From assembly GCF_902170785.1 (NCBI RefSeq), contig NZ_CABHYG010000001.1, forward strand, positions 62,001 through 126,000: a DNA stretch of 64,000 nucleotides. Direction: 5' to 3'. The stretch comes from Yersinia proxima (GTDB lineage: Bacteria; Pseudomonadota; Gammaproteobacteria; Enterobacterales; Enterobacteriaceae). The notes beneath the pieces are model-generated. The model was not told the origin of the DNA. It searched no databases and worked only from the letters and a program-made list of their open reading frames with translations. A program made the position numbers and the translations under genes. Of this stretch, positions 41,064-53,193 are shown piece after piece. How positions within the stretch are numbered: the first letter of the stretch is position 1; every line of letters starts with the position of its first letter.

Positions 41064-42395
41064 TTATGCGTCACTGCTTTCATGTGGTGCTTTTGGCAAT
41101 ATCGGCGCTGGCTGGTCACTGAGTTTGGTCACCAGTAGCTGATCGATTTTGTAGCTATCAATGTCCACCACTTCAAACTTGTAACCGGCATATTTGACGA
41201 AATCGGTGCGCTTTGGAATTTTGCGCAGCATATACATCATAAAGCCGCCGATAGTTTCATAATTACCTGATTGCGGGAATTCGTCGATATGCAGCACGCG
41301 CATAACGTCTTCAATTGGTGTGCCACCTTCAATCAACCATGAACTTTCATCACGGGCCACAATCTGTTCTTCCTGCCCCTGACCGACTAAATCACCCATC
41401 AGCGTGGTCATTACGTCATTCAGGGTAATTATCCCAACGACCAAAGCATATTCGTTGAGGATAACCGCAAAATCTTCACCGGCAGTTTTGAAACTTTCCA
41501 GCGCTTCAGAAAGTGTCAGGGTATCCGGCACAATCAACGCTGAGCGTATTTGTACGCCACTGCTTAGCACCAGACTCTGGTTACCCAAGACCCGGTTCAA
41601 TAAGTCTTTGGAATCAACATAACCCACCACTTGATCGATATGACCATCGCAGACCAGGAATTTTGAATGCGGATGGGTCGAAATTTTCTCTTTAATGCTG
41701 TCTTCACTTTCCCGTAGATCAAAATAAATCACACTTTCGCGTGAAGTCATGGAAGAGGGGACGGTACGGGATTCCAGCTCAAATACGTTTTCAATCAGTT
41801 CGTGTTCTTGCTTGCGCAGCACCCCTGCCAATGCACCCGCCTCCACGACGGCGTAGATATCATCTGAAGTGATGTCATCATTACGAACCATAGGTAGCTT
41901 GAATAGACGGAAGATCAGGTTCGCCATCCCATTGAAGAACCAAACTAATGGACGACAAATCATCAGGCAGAAGCGCATCGGGTTGACGATCCGCACGGCA
42001 ACCGCTTCAGGTGAAATCATACCGATGCGTTTCGGGGTTAAATCTGCAAATAGAATAAATAAGCTGGTTACCAGGACAAATGAGCAAATGAAACTGACTT
42101 GATCGGCAAGCTCAGGTGACATAAAGCGTTCGAATACCACCCTGAAAGAGGGCGAGAATGCCGCATCACCGACAATACCACCGAGGATGGCGACGGCATT
42201 CAGCCCAATCTGAACCACGGTGAAGAAAATCCCCGGAGTTTCTTGTAATTTAAGTACTCGTAAGGCGTTGATATCGCCTTCATCTGCCAGAAGTTTTAAT
42301 TTAATTTTTCGCGATGCTGCGAGTGAAATCTCTGATAACGAGAAGAAGGCACTCACTGCGATTAAAAATAGAATCAGTAAAATACTGTTTAACAT
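41064..42395 (-). CDS. ytfL: UPF0053/CNNM-type membrane protein YtfL (hemolysin-C-like)
   Basis: Inner-membrane protein with an N-terminal DUF21 domain (about four membrane segments to residue 200), a pair of CBS domains (about 215-340, including SVIYFDLRESEDSIKEKI and EYALVVGIITLNDVM) and a CorC/HlyC C-terminal domain (LIEGGTPIEDVMRVLHID, ETIGGFMMYML). E. coli homologue is 447 residues (PaeA, linked to polyamine export in recent work). 443 residues here. ATG 42395; no strong ribosome site. Confidence 0.9.
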   Translation of the reverse strand: MLNSILLILFLIAVSAFFSLSEISLAASRKIKLKLLADEGDINALRVLKLQETPGIFFTVVQIGLNAVAILGGIVGDAAFSPSFRVVFERFMSPELADQVSFICSFVLVTSLFILFADLTPKRIGMISPEAVAVRIVNPMRFCLMICRPLVWFFNGMANLIFRLFKLPMVRNDDITSDDIYAVVEAGALAGVLRKQEHELIENVFELESRTVPSSMTSRESVIYFDLRESEDSIKEKISTHPHSKFLVCDGHIDQVVGYVDSKDLLNRVLGNQSLVLSSGVQIRSALIVPDTLTLSEALESFKTAGEDFAVILNEYALVVGIITLNDVMTTLMGDLVGQGQEEQIVARDESSWLIEGGTPIEDVMRVLHIDEFPQSGNYETIGGFMMYMLRKIPKRTDFVKYAGYKFEVVDIDSYKIDQLLVTKLSDQPAPILPKAPHESSDA

Positions 42396-42561
42396 AATCT
42401 GTCCGTGTCGTACCGACGATAGCGCCGGCGATCGTAAGGAAGGGCCATACTGTTATTTCGGTTAATTCAATTAGTTTCTGGATAACGGCGGAAAGTCGTT
42501 ATCGGGCTGAAAATGAACAGCCCGAAGTAGTATAGCAGCAGCGGTGAGAGCGCCGCCAGCC

Positions 42562-43203
42562 TTACAAATTAGGAGGCATACAAACGCCGATACCGCCCAA
42601 ACCACAATATCCATGTGGGTTTTTGTATAAATATTGCTGGTGGTCATCTTCGGCGTAGTAAAACGGCAGGGCAGCGGCAATCTCGCTGGTGATTGCTCGG
42701 CTGTCACCTGCCTTTGCCATGGCTTGTTGGAACAGAGTTTTACTCTCTTGCGCTTGTGTTTCCTGCTCGGGGGTCAACACGTAAATAGCTGAACGATATT
42801 GCGTTCCGACATCTCCACCTTGGCGCATTCCCTGAGCGGGATCGTGATTTTCCCAGAAAATCTGCAATAGTTGCTTATAGCTAATGATGGCAGGATCAAA
42901 CACAACTCGAACCACTTCTGCGTGTGCGGTGCGACCACTACATACTTCATGGTAGGTTGGGTTGGGTGTGTATCCACCACTGTAACCCGCAGCGGTGCTA
43001 TACACGCCCGGTTGTTGCCAAAACAGGCGCTCAACACCCCAGAAGCAGCCCATGGCGAAGATAGCAACTTCCATATCCTCGGGGACATGTGTCATGGAGT
43101 GTCCATTCACCACATGGAGAGTTGCGACCGGCATCGGTGTCAGTCGGCCCGGCAAAGCATTAGCCGCATCAATGACGGCAGTTTTATCAAAATTTTGCAC
43201 CAC
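42562..43203 (-). CDS. msrA: Peptide methionine-S-sulfoxide reductase MsrA
   Basis: Reduces Met-S-sulfoxide in proteins. Catalytic motif GCFWG with Cys53; resolving cysteines near 200 and 208 in [32 protein letters not shown] and [23 protein letters not shown] are typical. 213 residues (E. coli 212). Start is one of two tandem GTG codons (43203, 43200) after GGAG. Divergent from tamA. Confidence 0.95.
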   Translation of the reverse strand: MVQNFDKTAVIDAANALPGRLTPMPVATLHVVNGHSMTHVPEDMEVAIFAMGCFWGVERLFWQQPGVYSTAAGYSGGYTPNPTYHEVCSGRTAHAEVVRVVFDPAIISYKQLLQIFWENHDPAQGMRQGGDVGTQYRSAIYVLTPEQETQAQESKTLFQQAMAKAGDSRAITSEIAAALPFYYAEDDHQQYLYKNPHGYCGLGGIGVCMPPNL

Positions 43204-43474
43204 AATAGACTCCGATGTTGACAGTGAATCCTAAGTTTACAGTAAATTGCTAACAAGATGTTTACAGTGAATGGCGATAGACAGTTGTATCTGATTGCGA
43301 GTTTGCACACAATAAGACCCATTCCGCATAAATGTAGCGGCTTAAGGTAGAGTTTTAGGGGTTATAGGCTTAAATCGGTCTTTGTACGCGGGATGATAGT
43401 GTGTTTGATGCCACTTTTTTGCAATGCCCGTAAGATCGTTTTTTACAGGAAAGTAGAATTTATTAGGAGTACGC

Positions 43475-45211
43475 GTGCCACGATACCCTATTCTGTGTTT
43501 TTTATGTGCATTGCTCGCCACACCTATTGCCTACGCCGCTAATGTTCGGTTGCAGGTTGAGGGTCTTAGCGGGGATTTAGAAAGAAACGTCAGGGCGCGT
43601 TTATCAACAATTGGCACTGATGAAGTCACCGCTGATGGGCGGTTTCGCTCCAGGGTGGATGAAGCCATCCGTCAGGGGCTACGTGCTTTGGGGTATTACG
43701 ACCCCACCATCACTTTTGATTTACAAGAGAGCCCAGCACCCGCCCGTTCGGTGTTAATTGCCAAAGTGGTTCCTGGGGAGCCAGTCTTGATTGCTGGTGT
43801 GGATATCGTGCTGCAAGGCGGGGCGAAGACTGATCCTGATTATCTGGCATTGGTGCGCCGGGATACGCCTAAAATTGGCTCTATTCTCAATCATGGCGAT
43901 TTTGATAATTTCAAAAGTTCACTGACTGGCCTGGCTTTACGCCGCGGTTATTTCGACGCCAATATGATCAAAAGTCAGTTGGGCGTTGCTGCTGAACTGC
44001 GCGAAGCATTCTGGGATATCGATTTCGACAGCGGCGAGCGCTATCGCTTCGGTAAAGTCATTTTCCAGGGCTCACAAATCCGTGAGGACTATCTGCAAAA
44101 TCTGGTGCCATTTCATGAGGGTGAGCTGTACACCTCTGATGAGTTGGCCGAACTGAACCGCCGTCTGTCCGCTACAAACTGGTTTAACTCCGTGGTGGTT
44201 TCACCCGATTTTCGTGATGCGAAAAAAACCAAAATATTGCCGCTTGATGCCGTCGTGACACCTCGAACAGAGAATACCGTTGAGCTGGGGGGCGGTTATG
44301 CCACGGATGTCGGCCCGCGCCTGACGGCGAGTTGGCGTAAACCTTGGGTGAACTCCTACGGGCACAGCCTGACGACCAGCACCACACTCTCGGCTCCTGA
44401 GCAGACGCTGGATTTCAGCTATCGAATCCCGTTGTTAAAAAACCCACTAGAGCAGTATTACCTGCTGCAGGGCGGGTTTAGACGCACTGACCTTAATGAC
44501 ACCAAATCAGATACCACGACACTCAACGTTGCTCGTTTCTGGGATTTATCCAGCGGTTGGCAGCGCGCGATCAACTTGCGCTGGAGTTTGGATCACTTTA
44601 CTCAGGGCAGTGTGACTGACACCACGATGCTGCTGTACCCGGGCGTGAGTATCAACCGCACCCGCCAGCGTGGGGGAGCCATGCCGGTTTGGGGGGATAG
44701 CCAACGCTATTCTATTGATTGGTCTGATACCACCTGGGGTTCTGATGTTGATTTCGGCATATTCCAGGCACAAAACGTGTGGATACGCACTCTGGGTGAG
44801 AAAAACCGCTTTGTGGTACGCGGTAATGTAGGTTGGATTGAAACCAATGATTTTGACCGTGTGCCGCCGTCACTGCGCTTCTTCGCCGGTGGGGATCGCA
44901 GTATTCGAGGCTATAAATTCCGTGATATTTCTCCGCGTGACAGCGAAGGTAAGTTAACGGGTGCTTCTAAATTAGCTACCGGTTCTTTCGAATACCAATA
45001 TAACGTCACTGGCCGCTGGTGGGGGGCGGTGTTCGTCGATACCGGTGAAGCGGTAAATGATATTCGCAAAAGTGATTTAAAAACTGGCGCTGGGTTTGGC
45101 GTGCGTTGGGCCTCCCCGGTCGGCCCGATTAAACTGGATATCGCGAAGCCTATTGGTGATAACGAAGCACATGGCGTGCAATTTTACATCGGTTTGGGGC
45201 CTGAACTATGA
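43475..45211 (+). CDS. tamA: Translocation and assembly module outer-membrane protein TamA
   Basis: Omp85-family outer-membrane component of the TAM, which inserts some autotransporters and, with TamB, helps carry phospholipid to the outer membrane. Signal peptide (about 1-21, ending IAYA), three POTRA domains (about 22-265), then a 16-strand barrel with the lid-lock motif RSIRGY (about residue 475). 578 residues (E. coli 577). GTG start at 43475 with TAGGAG upstream. Overlaps tamB by 4 bases. Confidence 0.96.
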   Translation: MPRYPILCFLCALLATPIAYAANVRLQVEGLSGDLERNVRARLSTIGTDEVTADGRFRSRVDEAIRQGLRALGYYDPTITFDLQESPAPARSVLIAKVVPGEPVLIAGVDIVLQGGAKTDPDYLALVRRDTPKIGSILNHGDFDNFKSSLTGLALRRGYFDANMIKSQLGVAAELREAFWDIDFDSGERYRFGKVIFQGSQIREDYLQNLVPFHEGELYTSDELAELNRRLSATNWFNSVVVSPDFRDAKKTKILPLDAVVTPRTENTVELGGGYATDVGPRLTASWRKPWVNSYGHSLTTSTTLSAPEQTLDFSYRIPLLKNPLEQYYLLQGGFRRTDLNDTKSDTTTLNVARFWDLSSGWQRAINLRWSLDHFTQGSVTDTTMLLYPGVSINRTRQRGGAMPVWGDSQRYSIDWSDTTWGSDVDFGIFQAQNVWIRTLGEKNRFVVRGNVGWIETNDFDRVPPSLRFFAGGDRSIRGYKFRDISPRDSEGKLTGASKLATGSFEYQYNVTGRWWGAVFVDTGEAVNDIRKSDLKTGAGFGVRWASPVGPIKLDIAKPIGDNEAHGVQFYIGLGPEL

Positions 45212-48200
45212 CTCGCATAAAAGAACCGACGCAAATAGAGGAACAGGTGCCGGCAGAGAAACCGATGCCGGTAAAAAAACTGAGGTGGGTAAAGAGACTC
45301 AGTATCGCATTTTTGCTCATTATCCTGTTGTTGGTGGGAACTCTGGCGGGCTTACTTGGCACCACCAGTGGTTTGCATTTTGTTATCAACAGTGCCGCAC
45401 GTTGGGTGCCTGGCCTGGATATAGCCAGTGTCAGCGGTGGCTGGCGTGATCTGACACTCAAAGGCATTCAATACCAAATGCCGGGTGTTACCGTGAAAGC
45501 GGGACAGTTTCATCTGTCATTGCAGCTCTCATGTCTGAAACGCAGTGAGCTGTGTGTTAATGCGCTGACAGCACAAGATGTGGATGTGGTAGTCGATACC
45601 AAAGCTATGGAACCTGCCGCCCCCACACCTGCCAGCACTGAACCTATGGGCGAATTGAGTACTCCATATCCCATCACCCTACGTTTGTTGTCGCTGAATA
45701 ATGTCAAAGTGGCTATTGATGACACGGCGATTTCACTAAATGAATTCCGCACTGGCGCGCATTGGCAGCAACGTGCATTGAACTTGATGCCGACTAAAAT
45801 CGACGGGTTATTGATTGCATTGCCGAAAACAGTGCCCGCTATCGTCCCTGATGCGGCGAAGCCCGCCGTGGAAACCGCTATCGCTGTCAAAGAAGCGGTT
45901 GAACAACAGGCGGCGGCCCCCACGCCAGCCGAAACCCCGCTGGGTGAAACCTTAAAAGAGTTATTTGCCAAGCCACTATTACCCGATTTGCCCGATTTCC
46001 GTTTGCCGCTGGATTTACAGATTAAAGAGATTTCAGGGCAGCAGCTTCGGCTAACCGGTGACACTGATGTGCTTATCACCAATCTGTTACTGCAAGCCAG
46101 CACGCAAGATAACCGCATAACACTGGATACACTTGATATCAAATCGCCACAGGGTGGGCTGTCTGCCCGTGGTGAGGCGACGCTAGCAGATACGTGGCCG
46201 CTGAGTATCACCGTCAACAGTGCGTTGAACATTGAGCCACTGAAGGGCGAAAAAGTGAAACTGACTGTGGGCGGCGGGTTACGCGAACAACTCAAAGTCG
46301 CGCTTAATTTGTCCGGCCCGGTGAGCGCGCAATTGGAAGCCGAAACCGCGTTAGCACAAGCGGGGTTGCCAATGGCATTGACCCTGCAAAGTAAGCAACT
46401 ACGCTGGCCACTGAGCGGCGAACCTCAATTTCAACTCGATAATCTCAGAATGCGGCTTAATGGGCAGGCGACAGATTACGCACTCTCAATTCGCTCGGAC
46501 TTTAAAGGTACTGACTTGCCGCCCGCCATCTTCACATTGGACGGCAAAGGGAATGTTGAGCAATTCAATCTGACACGTTTGCGCCTGGCAGCACTGCAAG
46601 GTAATACCGATCTGACCGGTGTGGTGGATTGGAGCAAGGCGATCAGTTGGAACTCGGTATTAACTCTGTCAGGGATTAATACCGCCAAACAGTGGCCGGA
46701 GTGGCCGGCAAAACTGGATGGCAAGATTGTGACTCGCGGCAGTATTCATGGCGGCAGCTGGCAATTACAAGTGCCGGAGCTGACGTTGGACGGCAATGTG
46801 AAACAGAATCGCGTCACCGCGCGCGGTTCATTGACCGGCAATGCAGCAGGCCAGTGGCATATTCCGGGCATCAATCTGGCATTAGGCCGTAATAAGCTGG
46901 ATGTCAAAGGTGACCTGAATGACAACTGGCTGCTTGATGCCAATGTTGATGCACCACAGCTTGATGGCGCGTTACCGGGGTTGGCTGGTGTGGTAAAAGG
47001 AACGCTGAAATTACGCGGAAACCTTAAAACGCCACAACTGTTGGCAGATCTCACCGCGAGCCGCTTGCGATGGCAAGAATTGACTATTAATCGGATCAAG
47101 ATTGATGGTGATGTCCGCTCGACAGATCAAATACAGGGTCAACTGGCAATCAGAGTTGAGCAGCTCAAGCAAGCGGATCTGGTGGTTAGCCTCCTAACGT
47201 TAGAGGCCGGTGGTAACGAAAAACGGCATCAGTTACGCCTGAATATACAGGGTGAGCCGGTTTCCGGCCAGTTGGCGCTGGAAGGCAGTTTTGATCGGCA
47301 ACAAGAGCGCTGGCGCGGAACGCTCAATAACACGCGCTTTGATACGCCGGTAGGTGAATGGCGTTTAAGTCGAGCCATCGCATTGGATTACCAAAACACT
47401 CTTGAGCGGGTCACCATCGGGCCGCATTGCTGGCTTAATCCGAATGCGGAACTTTGTGTGCCGCGTGCGATTGAAGCAGGCCCGAGTGGGCAGGCGACGG
47501 TGGTACTTAATCGCTTTGATTTAGCGATGATAAAACCGTTCCTTGGCCCGGATACCTCTATGAGTGGTGTGTTTACAGGGCGGGCCGATGTGAGTTGGAA
47601 AGCCGGTGGTAGCTTGCCAGATGTGCGGGTATCACTCAGTGGCAATGGCGTCAAAGTCCAACAAATGGTACAGGGTAATCCACTGCCGATCGCCTTTGAA
47701 ACACTGAACTTGAATGGTGGTTTGGCTAATGGGCAGGTAAGGGCCGACTGGTTGATTAAACTGGTGAATAATGGCCAATTCTCTGGGCAGGTGCAGGTAG
47801 CTGACCCCGAGGGGCGGCGTAATCTATCCGGTAACATTGCTATCAGTAATTTCTCGTTGGCAATGATCAATCCTATCCTGAGTGATGGTGAAAAAGCCTC
47901 TGGCTTATTAAATGCGAATCTCCGTTTAGGCGGCAATGCGAAAAGCCCGTTAGTCTTTGGCCGGCTGGCGCTGGACAATGTGGATGTCGATGGTAGCTGG
48001 ATGCCATTTGATATCACCGAAGGGCGTCTGGTGATGAATTTCGACGGTATGACCTCGACGCTAGAGGGGCTTATTCGCACCTCGCAGGGGCAACTTAATC
48101 TGTCCGGTGATGCCGATTGGCGTGATATCAATGCCTGGCGAGCCAGAATTGCGGCAAAAGGTAATAAATTACGGGTCACAGTCCCGCCAATGGTGCGAAT

Positions 48201-49092
48201 TGATGTTTCTCCGGACATTGTTTTCGAAGCCACGCCGCAACTGTTTAGTCTTAATGGCTCGGTGGATATCCCGTGGGCGCGTATCACGGTGCAAGAAGTG
48301 CCGGAAAGTGCCGTCGGCGTCTCGCCGGATGAGGTGATGCTTAATAATGATTTGCAGCCTATTTCACCACGCTCGGCTGGTATTCCAATTAACAGCAACT
48401 TGGTTATTCATGTTGGCAATGATGTTCGCCTGAATGCATTTGGCCTGAAAGCGCGCTTACAGGGCGATTTAAGAATGATACAAGACCAGCGTGGTTTGGG
48501 CTTGAATGGGCAGATTAATATCCCATCGGGTAGTTTCCGCGCTTATGGGCAGGACTTGATTGTTAATAAAGGGGTATTGCTGTTCTCCGGGCCACCGGAT
48601 CAGCCATTACTCAATATTGAAGCTATCCGAAATCCTGATGCGACTGCCGATGGCGTGACCGCTGGTGTGCGCGTGACTGGCATGGCCGATTCACCACAGC
48701 TGGAAATATTCTCAGATCCGGCAATGTCGCAGCAAGAAGCACTATCTTACTTGTTACGTGGGCAAGGGTTGGGTAATTCAGGAGCAGACAGTGGACTGAT
48801 GACCTCAATGCTGGTCGGTATGGGGGTTGCACAAAGTGGTAAACTTGTGGGTAAAATCGGCGAGGCATTTGGCGTCAGCAATTTAGCACTGGATACTCAA
48901 GGGGTTGGTGATAGCTCACAAGTGGTGGTGAGCGGCTATGTCACCAAAGATCTGCAAGTAAAATACGGTGTGGGTATATTTGATTCGCTGGCTACGTTAA
49001 CATTACGTTATCGGTTGATGCCCAGGTTGTATCTGGAAGCGGTGTCTGGTATTGATCAGGCATTAGATGTGCTTTATCAGTTTGAGTTCTAA
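45208..49092 (+). CDS. tamB: Translocation and assembly module inner-membrane protein TamB
   Basis: AsmA/VPS13-like bridge protein across the periplasm. A short cytoplasmic part, a signal anchor (about 31-51), a very long beta-rich groove domain, and the conserved C-terminal DUF490/TamB domain ([41 protein letters not shown]) that contacts TamA. Ends YQFEF, a terminal-Phe beta signal. 1294 residues (E. coli 1259); the extra length is an Ala/Pro-rich insertion around residues 205-250. ATGA overlap with tamA; ytfP follows after 2 bases. Confidence 0.96.
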   Translation: MTRIKEPTQIEEQVPAEKPMPVKKLRWVKRLSIAFLLIILLLVGTLAGLLGTTSGLHFVINSAARWVPGLDIASVSGGWRDLTLKGIQYQMPGVTVKAGQFHLSLQLSCLKRSELCVNALTAQDVDVVVDTKAMEPAAPTPASTEPMGELSTPYPITLRLLSLNNVKVAIDDTAISLNEFRTGAHWQQRALNLMPTKIDGLLIALPKTVPAIVPDAAKPAVETAIAVKEAVEQQAAAPTPAETPLGETLKELFAKPLLPDLPDFRLPLDLQIKEISGQQLRLTGDTDVLITNLLLQASTQDNRITLDTLDIKSPQGGLSARGEATLADTWPLSITVNSALNIEPLKGEKVKLTVGGGLREQLKVALNLSGPVSAQLEAETALAQAGLPMALTLQSKQLRWPLSGEPQFQLDNLRMRLNGQATDYALSIRSDFKGTDLPPAIFTLDGKGNVEQFNLTRLRLAALQGNTDLTGVVDWSKAISWNSVLTLSGINTAKQWPEWPAKLDGKIVTRGSIHGGSWQLQVPELTLDGNVKQNRVTARGSLTGNAAGQWHIPGINLALGRNKLDVKGDLNDNWLLDANVDAPQLDGALPGLAGVVKGTLKLRGNLKTPQLLADLTASRLRWQELTINRIKIDGDVRSTDQIQGQLAIRVEQLKQADLVVSLLTLEAGGNEKRHQLRLNIQGEPVSGQLALEGSFDRQQERWRGTLNNTRFDTPVGEWRLSRAIALDYQNTLERVTIGPHCWLNPNAELCVPRAIEAGPSGQATVVLNRFDLAMIKPFLGPDTSMSGVFTGRADVSWKAGGSLPDVRVSLSGNGVKVQQMVQGNPLPIAFETLNLNGGLANGQVRADWLIKLVNNGQFSGQVQVADPEGRRNLSGNIAISNFSLAMINPILSDGEKASGLLNANLRLGGNAKSPLVFGRLALDNVDVDGSWMPFDITEGRLVMNFDGMTSTLEGLIRTSQGQLNLSGDADWRDINAWRARIAAKGNKLRVTVPPMVRIDVSPDIVFEATPQLFSLNGSVDIPWARITVQEVPESAVGVSPDEVMLNNDLQPISPRSAGIPINSNLVIHVGNDVRLNAFGLKARLQGDLRMIQDQRGLGLNGQINIPSGSFRAYGQDLIVNKGVLLFSGPPDQPLLNIEAIRNPDATADGVTAGVRVTGMADSPQLEIFSDPAMSQQEALSYLLRGQGLGNSGADSGLMTSMLVGMGVAQSGKLVGKIGEAFGVSNLALDTQGVGDSSQVVVSGYVTKDLQVKYGVGIFDSLATLTLRYRLMPRLYLEAVSGIDQALDVLYQFEF

Positions 49093-49094
49093 CA

Positions 49095-49457
49095 ATGCGA
49101 ATTATTGTCTACGGTAGTTTACGGCGCAAGCAAGGTAACAGTCACTGGATGACGGATGCCCAGTTGTTGGGCGAACATGACCTGGAAGGCTTTGATATGT
49201 ACAACTTAGGTCATTATCCGGCAGTGGTTCCCGGAGATGGCACTGTGCATTGTGAAGTTTATCGAATTAACTCATCTATTATGAATGAGTTAGATGAACT
49301 GAAAAGTAATACCAAGGATTATCGGCGTGAATTGATCCAGACGCCTTACGGCAGTGCCTGGATATACCTTTACCGTTTACCGGTTGAAGGATTACCACGG
49401 ATTTACAGTGGTGATTGGCTTAAGCGCCATGAAGAAAATGATAAACTGCAAAGCTAG
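49095..49457 (+). CDS. ytfP: Gamma-glutamylcyclotransferase-fold protein YtfP
   Basis: 120-residue cytoplasmic protein of the GGCT-like fold. VYGSLRRKQGNSHWM forms the binding loop; GHYPAVVPGDGTVHCEVYRI and the central Glu typical of the catalytic position are present; LIQTPYGSAWIYLY follows. Substrate unknown. Conserved third gene of the tamA-tamB-ytfP unit, starting 2 bases after the tamB stop. Confidence 0.92.
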   Translation: MRIIVYGSLRRKQGNSHWMTDAQLLGEHDLEGFDMYNLGHYPAVVPGDGTVHCEVYRINSSIMNELDELKSNTKDYRRELIQTPYGSAWIYLYRLPVEGLPRIYSGDWLKRHEENDKLQS

Positions 49458-49463
49458 ATAAGC

Positions 49464-49494
49464 AAAAAAACACCGCGCAATGGCGGTGTTTTTG
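49464..49494. terminator. Terminator after ytfP
   Basis: AACACCGC with GCGGTGTT around GCAATG, with A run before and TTTTTGC after. Works in both directions. Confidence 0.85.
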
Positions 49495-49504
49495 CTATTC
49501 ACTT

Positions 49505-49533
49505 AAAAAGCACCTTTTCAGGAGGTGCTTTTT
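49505..49533. terminator. Second terminator, before ppa end
   Basis: AAAAAGCACCT (49505-49515) with AGGTGCTTTTT (49523-49533), loop of 7. Best placed as the ppa terminator on the minus strand, giving a double hairpin between convergent transcripts. Confidence 0.85.
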
Positions 49534-49565
49534 GCTATGTATTTTTTGTTATTTAAAACAGAAAA

Positions 49566-50093
49566 TTACTTCTTAGCGCGTTCGAAAGAGGACAGGATTT
49601 CGGCTTTAGCGGCTGTGGCATCTTCCCAACCGTCAACTTTCACCCATTTGCCCGTTTCCAGATCTTTGTAATGCTCAAAGAAATGTTTGATCTGAGCTTT
49701 CAGCAGTTCTGGCAGATCTTGCACGTCTTTAACGTGATCGTATTCTTTGGTCAGTTTGCTGTGTGGAACAGCTACCAGCTTGGCATCTTCACCTGCTTCG
49801 TCAGTCATTTTCAACACACCCACTGGGCGGCAACGAATGACTGAGCCTGGTTGCAACGGATATGGCGTTGGTACCAGCACATCAACCGGATCCCCATCTA
49901 ATGACAAGGTATTGTTGATGTAACCGTAGTTGCACGGATAAAACATCGCAGTAGACATGAAACGGTCTACAAACAGAGAGCCAGTCTCTTTATCAATTTC
50001 ATATTTGATCGGATCAGCATTCGCCGGGATTTCGATCACAACATAGATATCTTCTGGCAGGTCTTTACCTGCGGGTACTTGGTTCAAGCTCAT
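49566..50093 (-). CDS. ppa: Inorganic pyrophosphatase
   Basis: Hydrolyses pyrophosphate from biosynthesis, pulling nucleic-acid and aminoacyl-tRNA synthesis forward. Family I signature [34 protein letters not shown] and [11 protein letters not shown] are conserved. 175 residues (E. coli 176). ATG 50093 with AAAAGGAAACC upstream. Monocistronic. Confidence 0.97.
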   Translation of the reverse strand: MSLNQVPAGKDLPEDIYVVIEIPANADPIKYEIDKETGSLFVDRFMSTAMFYPCNYGYINNTLSLDGDPVDVLVPTPYPLQPGSVIRCRPVGVLKMTDEAGEDAKLVAVPHSKLTKEYDHVKDVQDLPELLKAQIKHFFEHYKDLETGKWVKVDGWEDATAAKAEILSSFERAKK

Positions 50094-50275
50094 GTCGGTT
50101 TCCTTTTATCAAACCAGAAATGGAGTGCTGGCTATTATAGCCAAGTCTTATCTGAATTCCTGTCCTTTTCACTGCCTGATGACGGTGAGATTGCCTGAAT
50201 CAAGGCGATTCCATGGAGATAAAATACTGTGATTATCTAAATGTATCTATTTTAAGCTGTTTTTCTGGTGATGGT

Positions 50276-50302
50276 TCAAGACGACTCTCTCAGCGCCGAT
50301 AA
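50276..50302 (+). promoter_or_regulatory. Flagellar sigma-28 (FliA) promoter of mcp
   Basis: -35 TCAAGACG (50276-50283), spacer of exactly 11 bases, perfect -10 GCCGATAA (50295-50302). The consensus is TAAAGTTT-N11-GCCGATAA. It lies 80 bases before the chemoreceptor ATG. Confidence 0.88.
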
Positions 50303-50382
50303 CTTAATCAAATAATAAGACAGTCCGCTGTACTGCTAACACTTTGTAATCTTAACCATTTGCACACAACCGGAAAAAACCG

Positions 50383-51963
50383 ATGTTAAAAAAGATTACC
50401 ATTAAGAATGGGCTTATTGCTCAACTAAGCCTTATGTCATTGATTTTGTTAATTGTCAGTGTAATTGGCATTAATTCAATCCAGGAAAGCTCACGCGCAT
50501 TACAGGTCATAAATCAAATCCAAGGGGAGGAGTTGGGATCATTATCAAATAGCTTTACTGCCACATTAAGTGCCAGAACTGAGGCGGCATTAGCCATTCA
50601 TCAATTAGAGATAGGTTTGATTGATGAGTCTTTGCAAACGGCAAAGCAGGCCGAAGAGTCACTGGCATTATCGCAAAAGGAGATGGCACGGTTTGTCAGC
50701 GCGGTATCTGAGCGGGGAGATGGGCAGGAGCTGGCGGCTAATATCCAAAAAAGTTATAAAAATTATGTTGATAAGGGTGTTATACCCATGTTGACGGCTA
50801 TCAAGGCCGGTTACGCTGACGAGTATTACGAGGTGCTGGAAAAGAGCATTACCGATATCAGCAAAGCATTTAATAATGATGTTGCGACTTTTCGCAGTTA
50901 TGCGTTGAATGCCGGCCAGTTACAAATTGATAAAGCCAATAGTGCCGCCAAAATTAAATTAGCCATCATTGTGGCTGCGGGCCTAATCACCTTAATTTCT
51001 GCAGTGTTGGCGTGGTTTGCGCTTAAGTACATCATTTTGCAGCCATTGGAGCAATCAATTCATCAGTTGGAATATATAGCTGATGGCGATTTAACTCACA
51101 ATATCAACAGTGAGGGCAATACGGAATTGGCCCGGCTGGCGAAAGCGCTGCAAACCATGCAGCAATCACTGGTGGTCTCTGTCAGTAATGTGCGCGATGT
51201 CGGTGGTCAAATTGGCATTGGATCGCGAGAATTAGCTGCTGGGAATAACCATTTGGCGGAGCGCACTGAAGAATCTGCATCTTCATTGGAACAGACGGCG
51301 GCCAGTATGGAGCAGTTGACCTCAACGGTGAAAATGAATGCTGAAAACTCAGATCAAGCCAATCGCCTGGCGATGAGTGTGTCGGATATCGCCAGTAAAG
51401 GCAGTAAAGCCGTCAGTCATGTTGTTGATAAAATGCAGGCCATTACCACCAGTTCACGCCGTATCTCCGATATTATTGCTGTGATTGACGGCATTGCGTT
51501 TCAGACCAACATCTTAGCGCTTAACGCGGCAGTTGAAGCCGCCAGAGCTGGAGAGCAAGGCCGTGGTTTCGCGGTGGTGGCGGGCGAGGTTCGCAATCTG
51601 GCTCAGCGCAGCGCTCAATCAGCAAAAGAAATTAAAGACTTGATTGTTGAATCGCAAAATCGAGTGCGGGAAGGGGCGGATATGGCTGAATCCGCAGGGA
51701 AAACCATGCATGAGATTGCCGATGAAGTGAACCGTGTAACTGCATTGATGCGCGAAATCTCAGCTGCTTCTTATGAGCAAAGTAGCGGAATTGAGCAAGT
51801 GAATGTCGCTATAGCTCAGATGGATCAGGTGGCGCAGCAGAATGCCACATTGGTGGAACAAGCGGCTGCAGCAACGCGTTCATTAGAGGAACAAGCCGAT
51901 GCGCTGTCAGCCAGTATGGCGGTATTTAAATTACAAAGTGATGAGCTGGTGGTCATAGCATAA
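50383..51963 (+). CDS. Methyl-accepting chemotaxis protein
   Basis: Transmembrane chemoreceptor. TM1 about 11-33, periplasmic four-helix-type sensor about 34-188, TM2 about 190-215, HAMP about 216-268, and a cytoplasmic signalling domain about 270-515 whose tip holds [20 protein letters not shown]. Residues such as [17 protein letters not shown] look like methylation helices. 526 residues. The C-terminus ends [11 protein letters not shown] with no NWETF-type pentapeptide, so it would depend on other receptors for CheR/CheB tethering. Ligand unknown. Expressed from a FliA promoter. In E. coli the position between ppa and fbp is held by a galactofuranose transporter. Confidence 0.93.
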   Translation: MLKKITIKNGLIAQLSLMSLILLIVSVIGINSIQESSRALQVINQIQGEELGSLSNSFTATLSARTEAALAIHQLEIGLIDESLQTAKQAEESLALSQKEMARFVSAVSERGDGQELAANIQKSYKNYVDKGVIPMLTAIKAGYADEYYEVLEKSITDISKAFNNDVATFRSYALNAGQLQIDKANSAAKIKLAIIVAAGLITLISAVLAWFALKYIILQPLEQSIHQLEYIADGDLTHNINSEGNTELARLAKALQTMQQSLVVSVSNVRDVGGQIGIGSRELAAGNNHLAERTEESASSLEQTAASMEQLTSTVKMNAENSDQANRLAMSVSDIASKGSKAVSHVVDKMQAITTSSRRISDIIAVIDGIAFQTNILALNAAVEAARAGEQGRGFAVVAGEVRNLAQRSAQSAKEIKDLIVESQNRVREGADMAESAGKTMHEIADEVNRVTALMREISAASYEQSSGIEQVNVAIAQMDQVAQQNATLVEQAAAATRSLEEQADALSASMAVFKLQSDELVVIA

Positions 51964-51964
51964 A

Positions 51965-51995
51965 AAAAACAGCGGCTTAGTTGGCCGCTGTTTTC
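51965..51995. terminator. Bidirectional terminator between mcp and fbp
   Basis: CAGCGGC (51970-51976) with GCCGCTG (51984-51990), A run on the left and TTTTCT on the right. Confidence 0.85.
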
Positions 51996-52010
51996 TAATG
52001 TTAGCGGTAG

Positions 52011-53024
52011 TTACTTAGCTTCTTCATCCGGGAATTTGGCGATAAAGCCTTCCGCATCTTCAACCATGGATTTAGTGCCGACGAAGAAAGGTGCGCGCTG
52101 ATGCAGTTTCTCCGGCACGATATCCAGAATGCGATTAACCCCATCAGTGGCTTTCCCACCGGCTTGCTCTGCCAGGAACGCCATTGGATTACACTCATAC
52201 AGCAAACGCAATTTACCTTGCGGATGGCTGGCGGTGCTTGGGTAAATATAAATCCCACCTTTCAACAGGTTACGATGGAAGTCGGCAACCAGTGAACCAA
52301 TATAGCGCGAAGTGTATGGGCGCTGAGTGGCTTCATCCTGCTCCTGGCAATACTTGATGTACTTCTTCACACCCAATGGGAATTTAATGTAGTTCCCTTC
52401 GTTGATGGAATACATGCAACCGGTTGCGGGATAACGCACTTTTTCGCCGGATAAACAGAAAACGCCCAGCGATGGATCATAAGTGAAAGTATGGACGCCA
52501 TAACCGGTGGTATACACCAACATGGTTGACGAGCCATATACCACATAACCTGCCGCAACTTGCTTAGTGCCTGGTTGCAGGAAGTCAGCTTCAGTAATCG
52601 GTGTGCCAAATGGGGTGATGCGACGATAGATGGAGAAAATAGTACCGACGGACACATTCACGTCAATATTTGAAGAACCATCCAGCGGATCCATTAGAAC
52701 CACATATTTGGCATTTTCTGCGCGGCCACCATCAAAGATAACAATATCATCCTCTTCTTCTGAGGCGATACCAGCTACTTCGCCACGCGCTTTTAGGGCT
52801 GCTTTCAATTTTTCATTGGCAAACAGATCGAGTTTCATCTGGTCTTCGCCTTGAATATTTGAAACGCCGCTCGCACCTAAAATATCAACCAGACCTGCTT
52901 TGTTGATGTCGCGATGAATGATTTTTGCGCCGAGTTTGATTGCTGAAAGTAATGCAGTTAATTCGCCGGTGGCGTGAGAGAAGTCTAGCTGTTTCTCAAC
53001 GATGAATTCGCCTAACGTTTTCAT
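52011..53024 (-). CDS. fbp: Fructose-1,6-bisphosphatase class 1
   Basis: Gluconeogenic phosphatase converting fructose-1,6-bisphosphate to fructose-6-phosphate. [15 protein letters not shown] start, metal-binding [31 protein letters not shown], and [22 protein letters not shown] region present. 337 residues (E. coli 332). ATG 53024 is chosen by similarity with AGGG upstream; the frame is open to 53129 without support. Divergent from mpl. Confidence 0.96.
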   Translation of the reverse strand: MKTLGEFIVEKQLDFSHATGELTALLSAIKLGAKIIHRDINKAGLVDILGASGVSNIQGEDQMKLDLFANEKLKAALKARGEVAGIASEEEDDIVIFDGGRAENAKYVVLMDPLDGSSNIDVNVSVGTIFSIYRRITPFGTPITEADFLQPGTKQVAAGYVVYGSSTMLVYTTGYGVHTFTYDPSLGVFCLSGEKVRYPATGCMYSINEGNYIKFPLGVKKYIKYCQEQDEATQRPYTSRYIGSLVADFHRNLLKGGIYIYPSTASHPQGKLRLLYECNPMAFLAEQAGGKATDGVNRILDIVPEKLHQRAPFFVGTKSMVEDAEGFIAKFPDEEAK

Positions 53025-53193
53025 GACACAATCCCTGAATCTACGGTTAAATATCGATTTATTAACGAACAACTCACTTAATGGCAGCAGTGTAGCCCAA
53101 AGGTGAGAATGATTCATAGGCAATTCCATTTCTTCTCTTTGATTCTGAGCGGTAGAATGGTGACAAAATCGAAGCTATTAATACGGAAAATTT

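Noticed and set aside
45510-48398. Long antisense frames opposite tamB (up to 336 codons).
   Set aside because: tamB is conserved through the whole stretch; the antisense frames have low-complexity Ser/Pro-rich composition typical of shadow ORFs.
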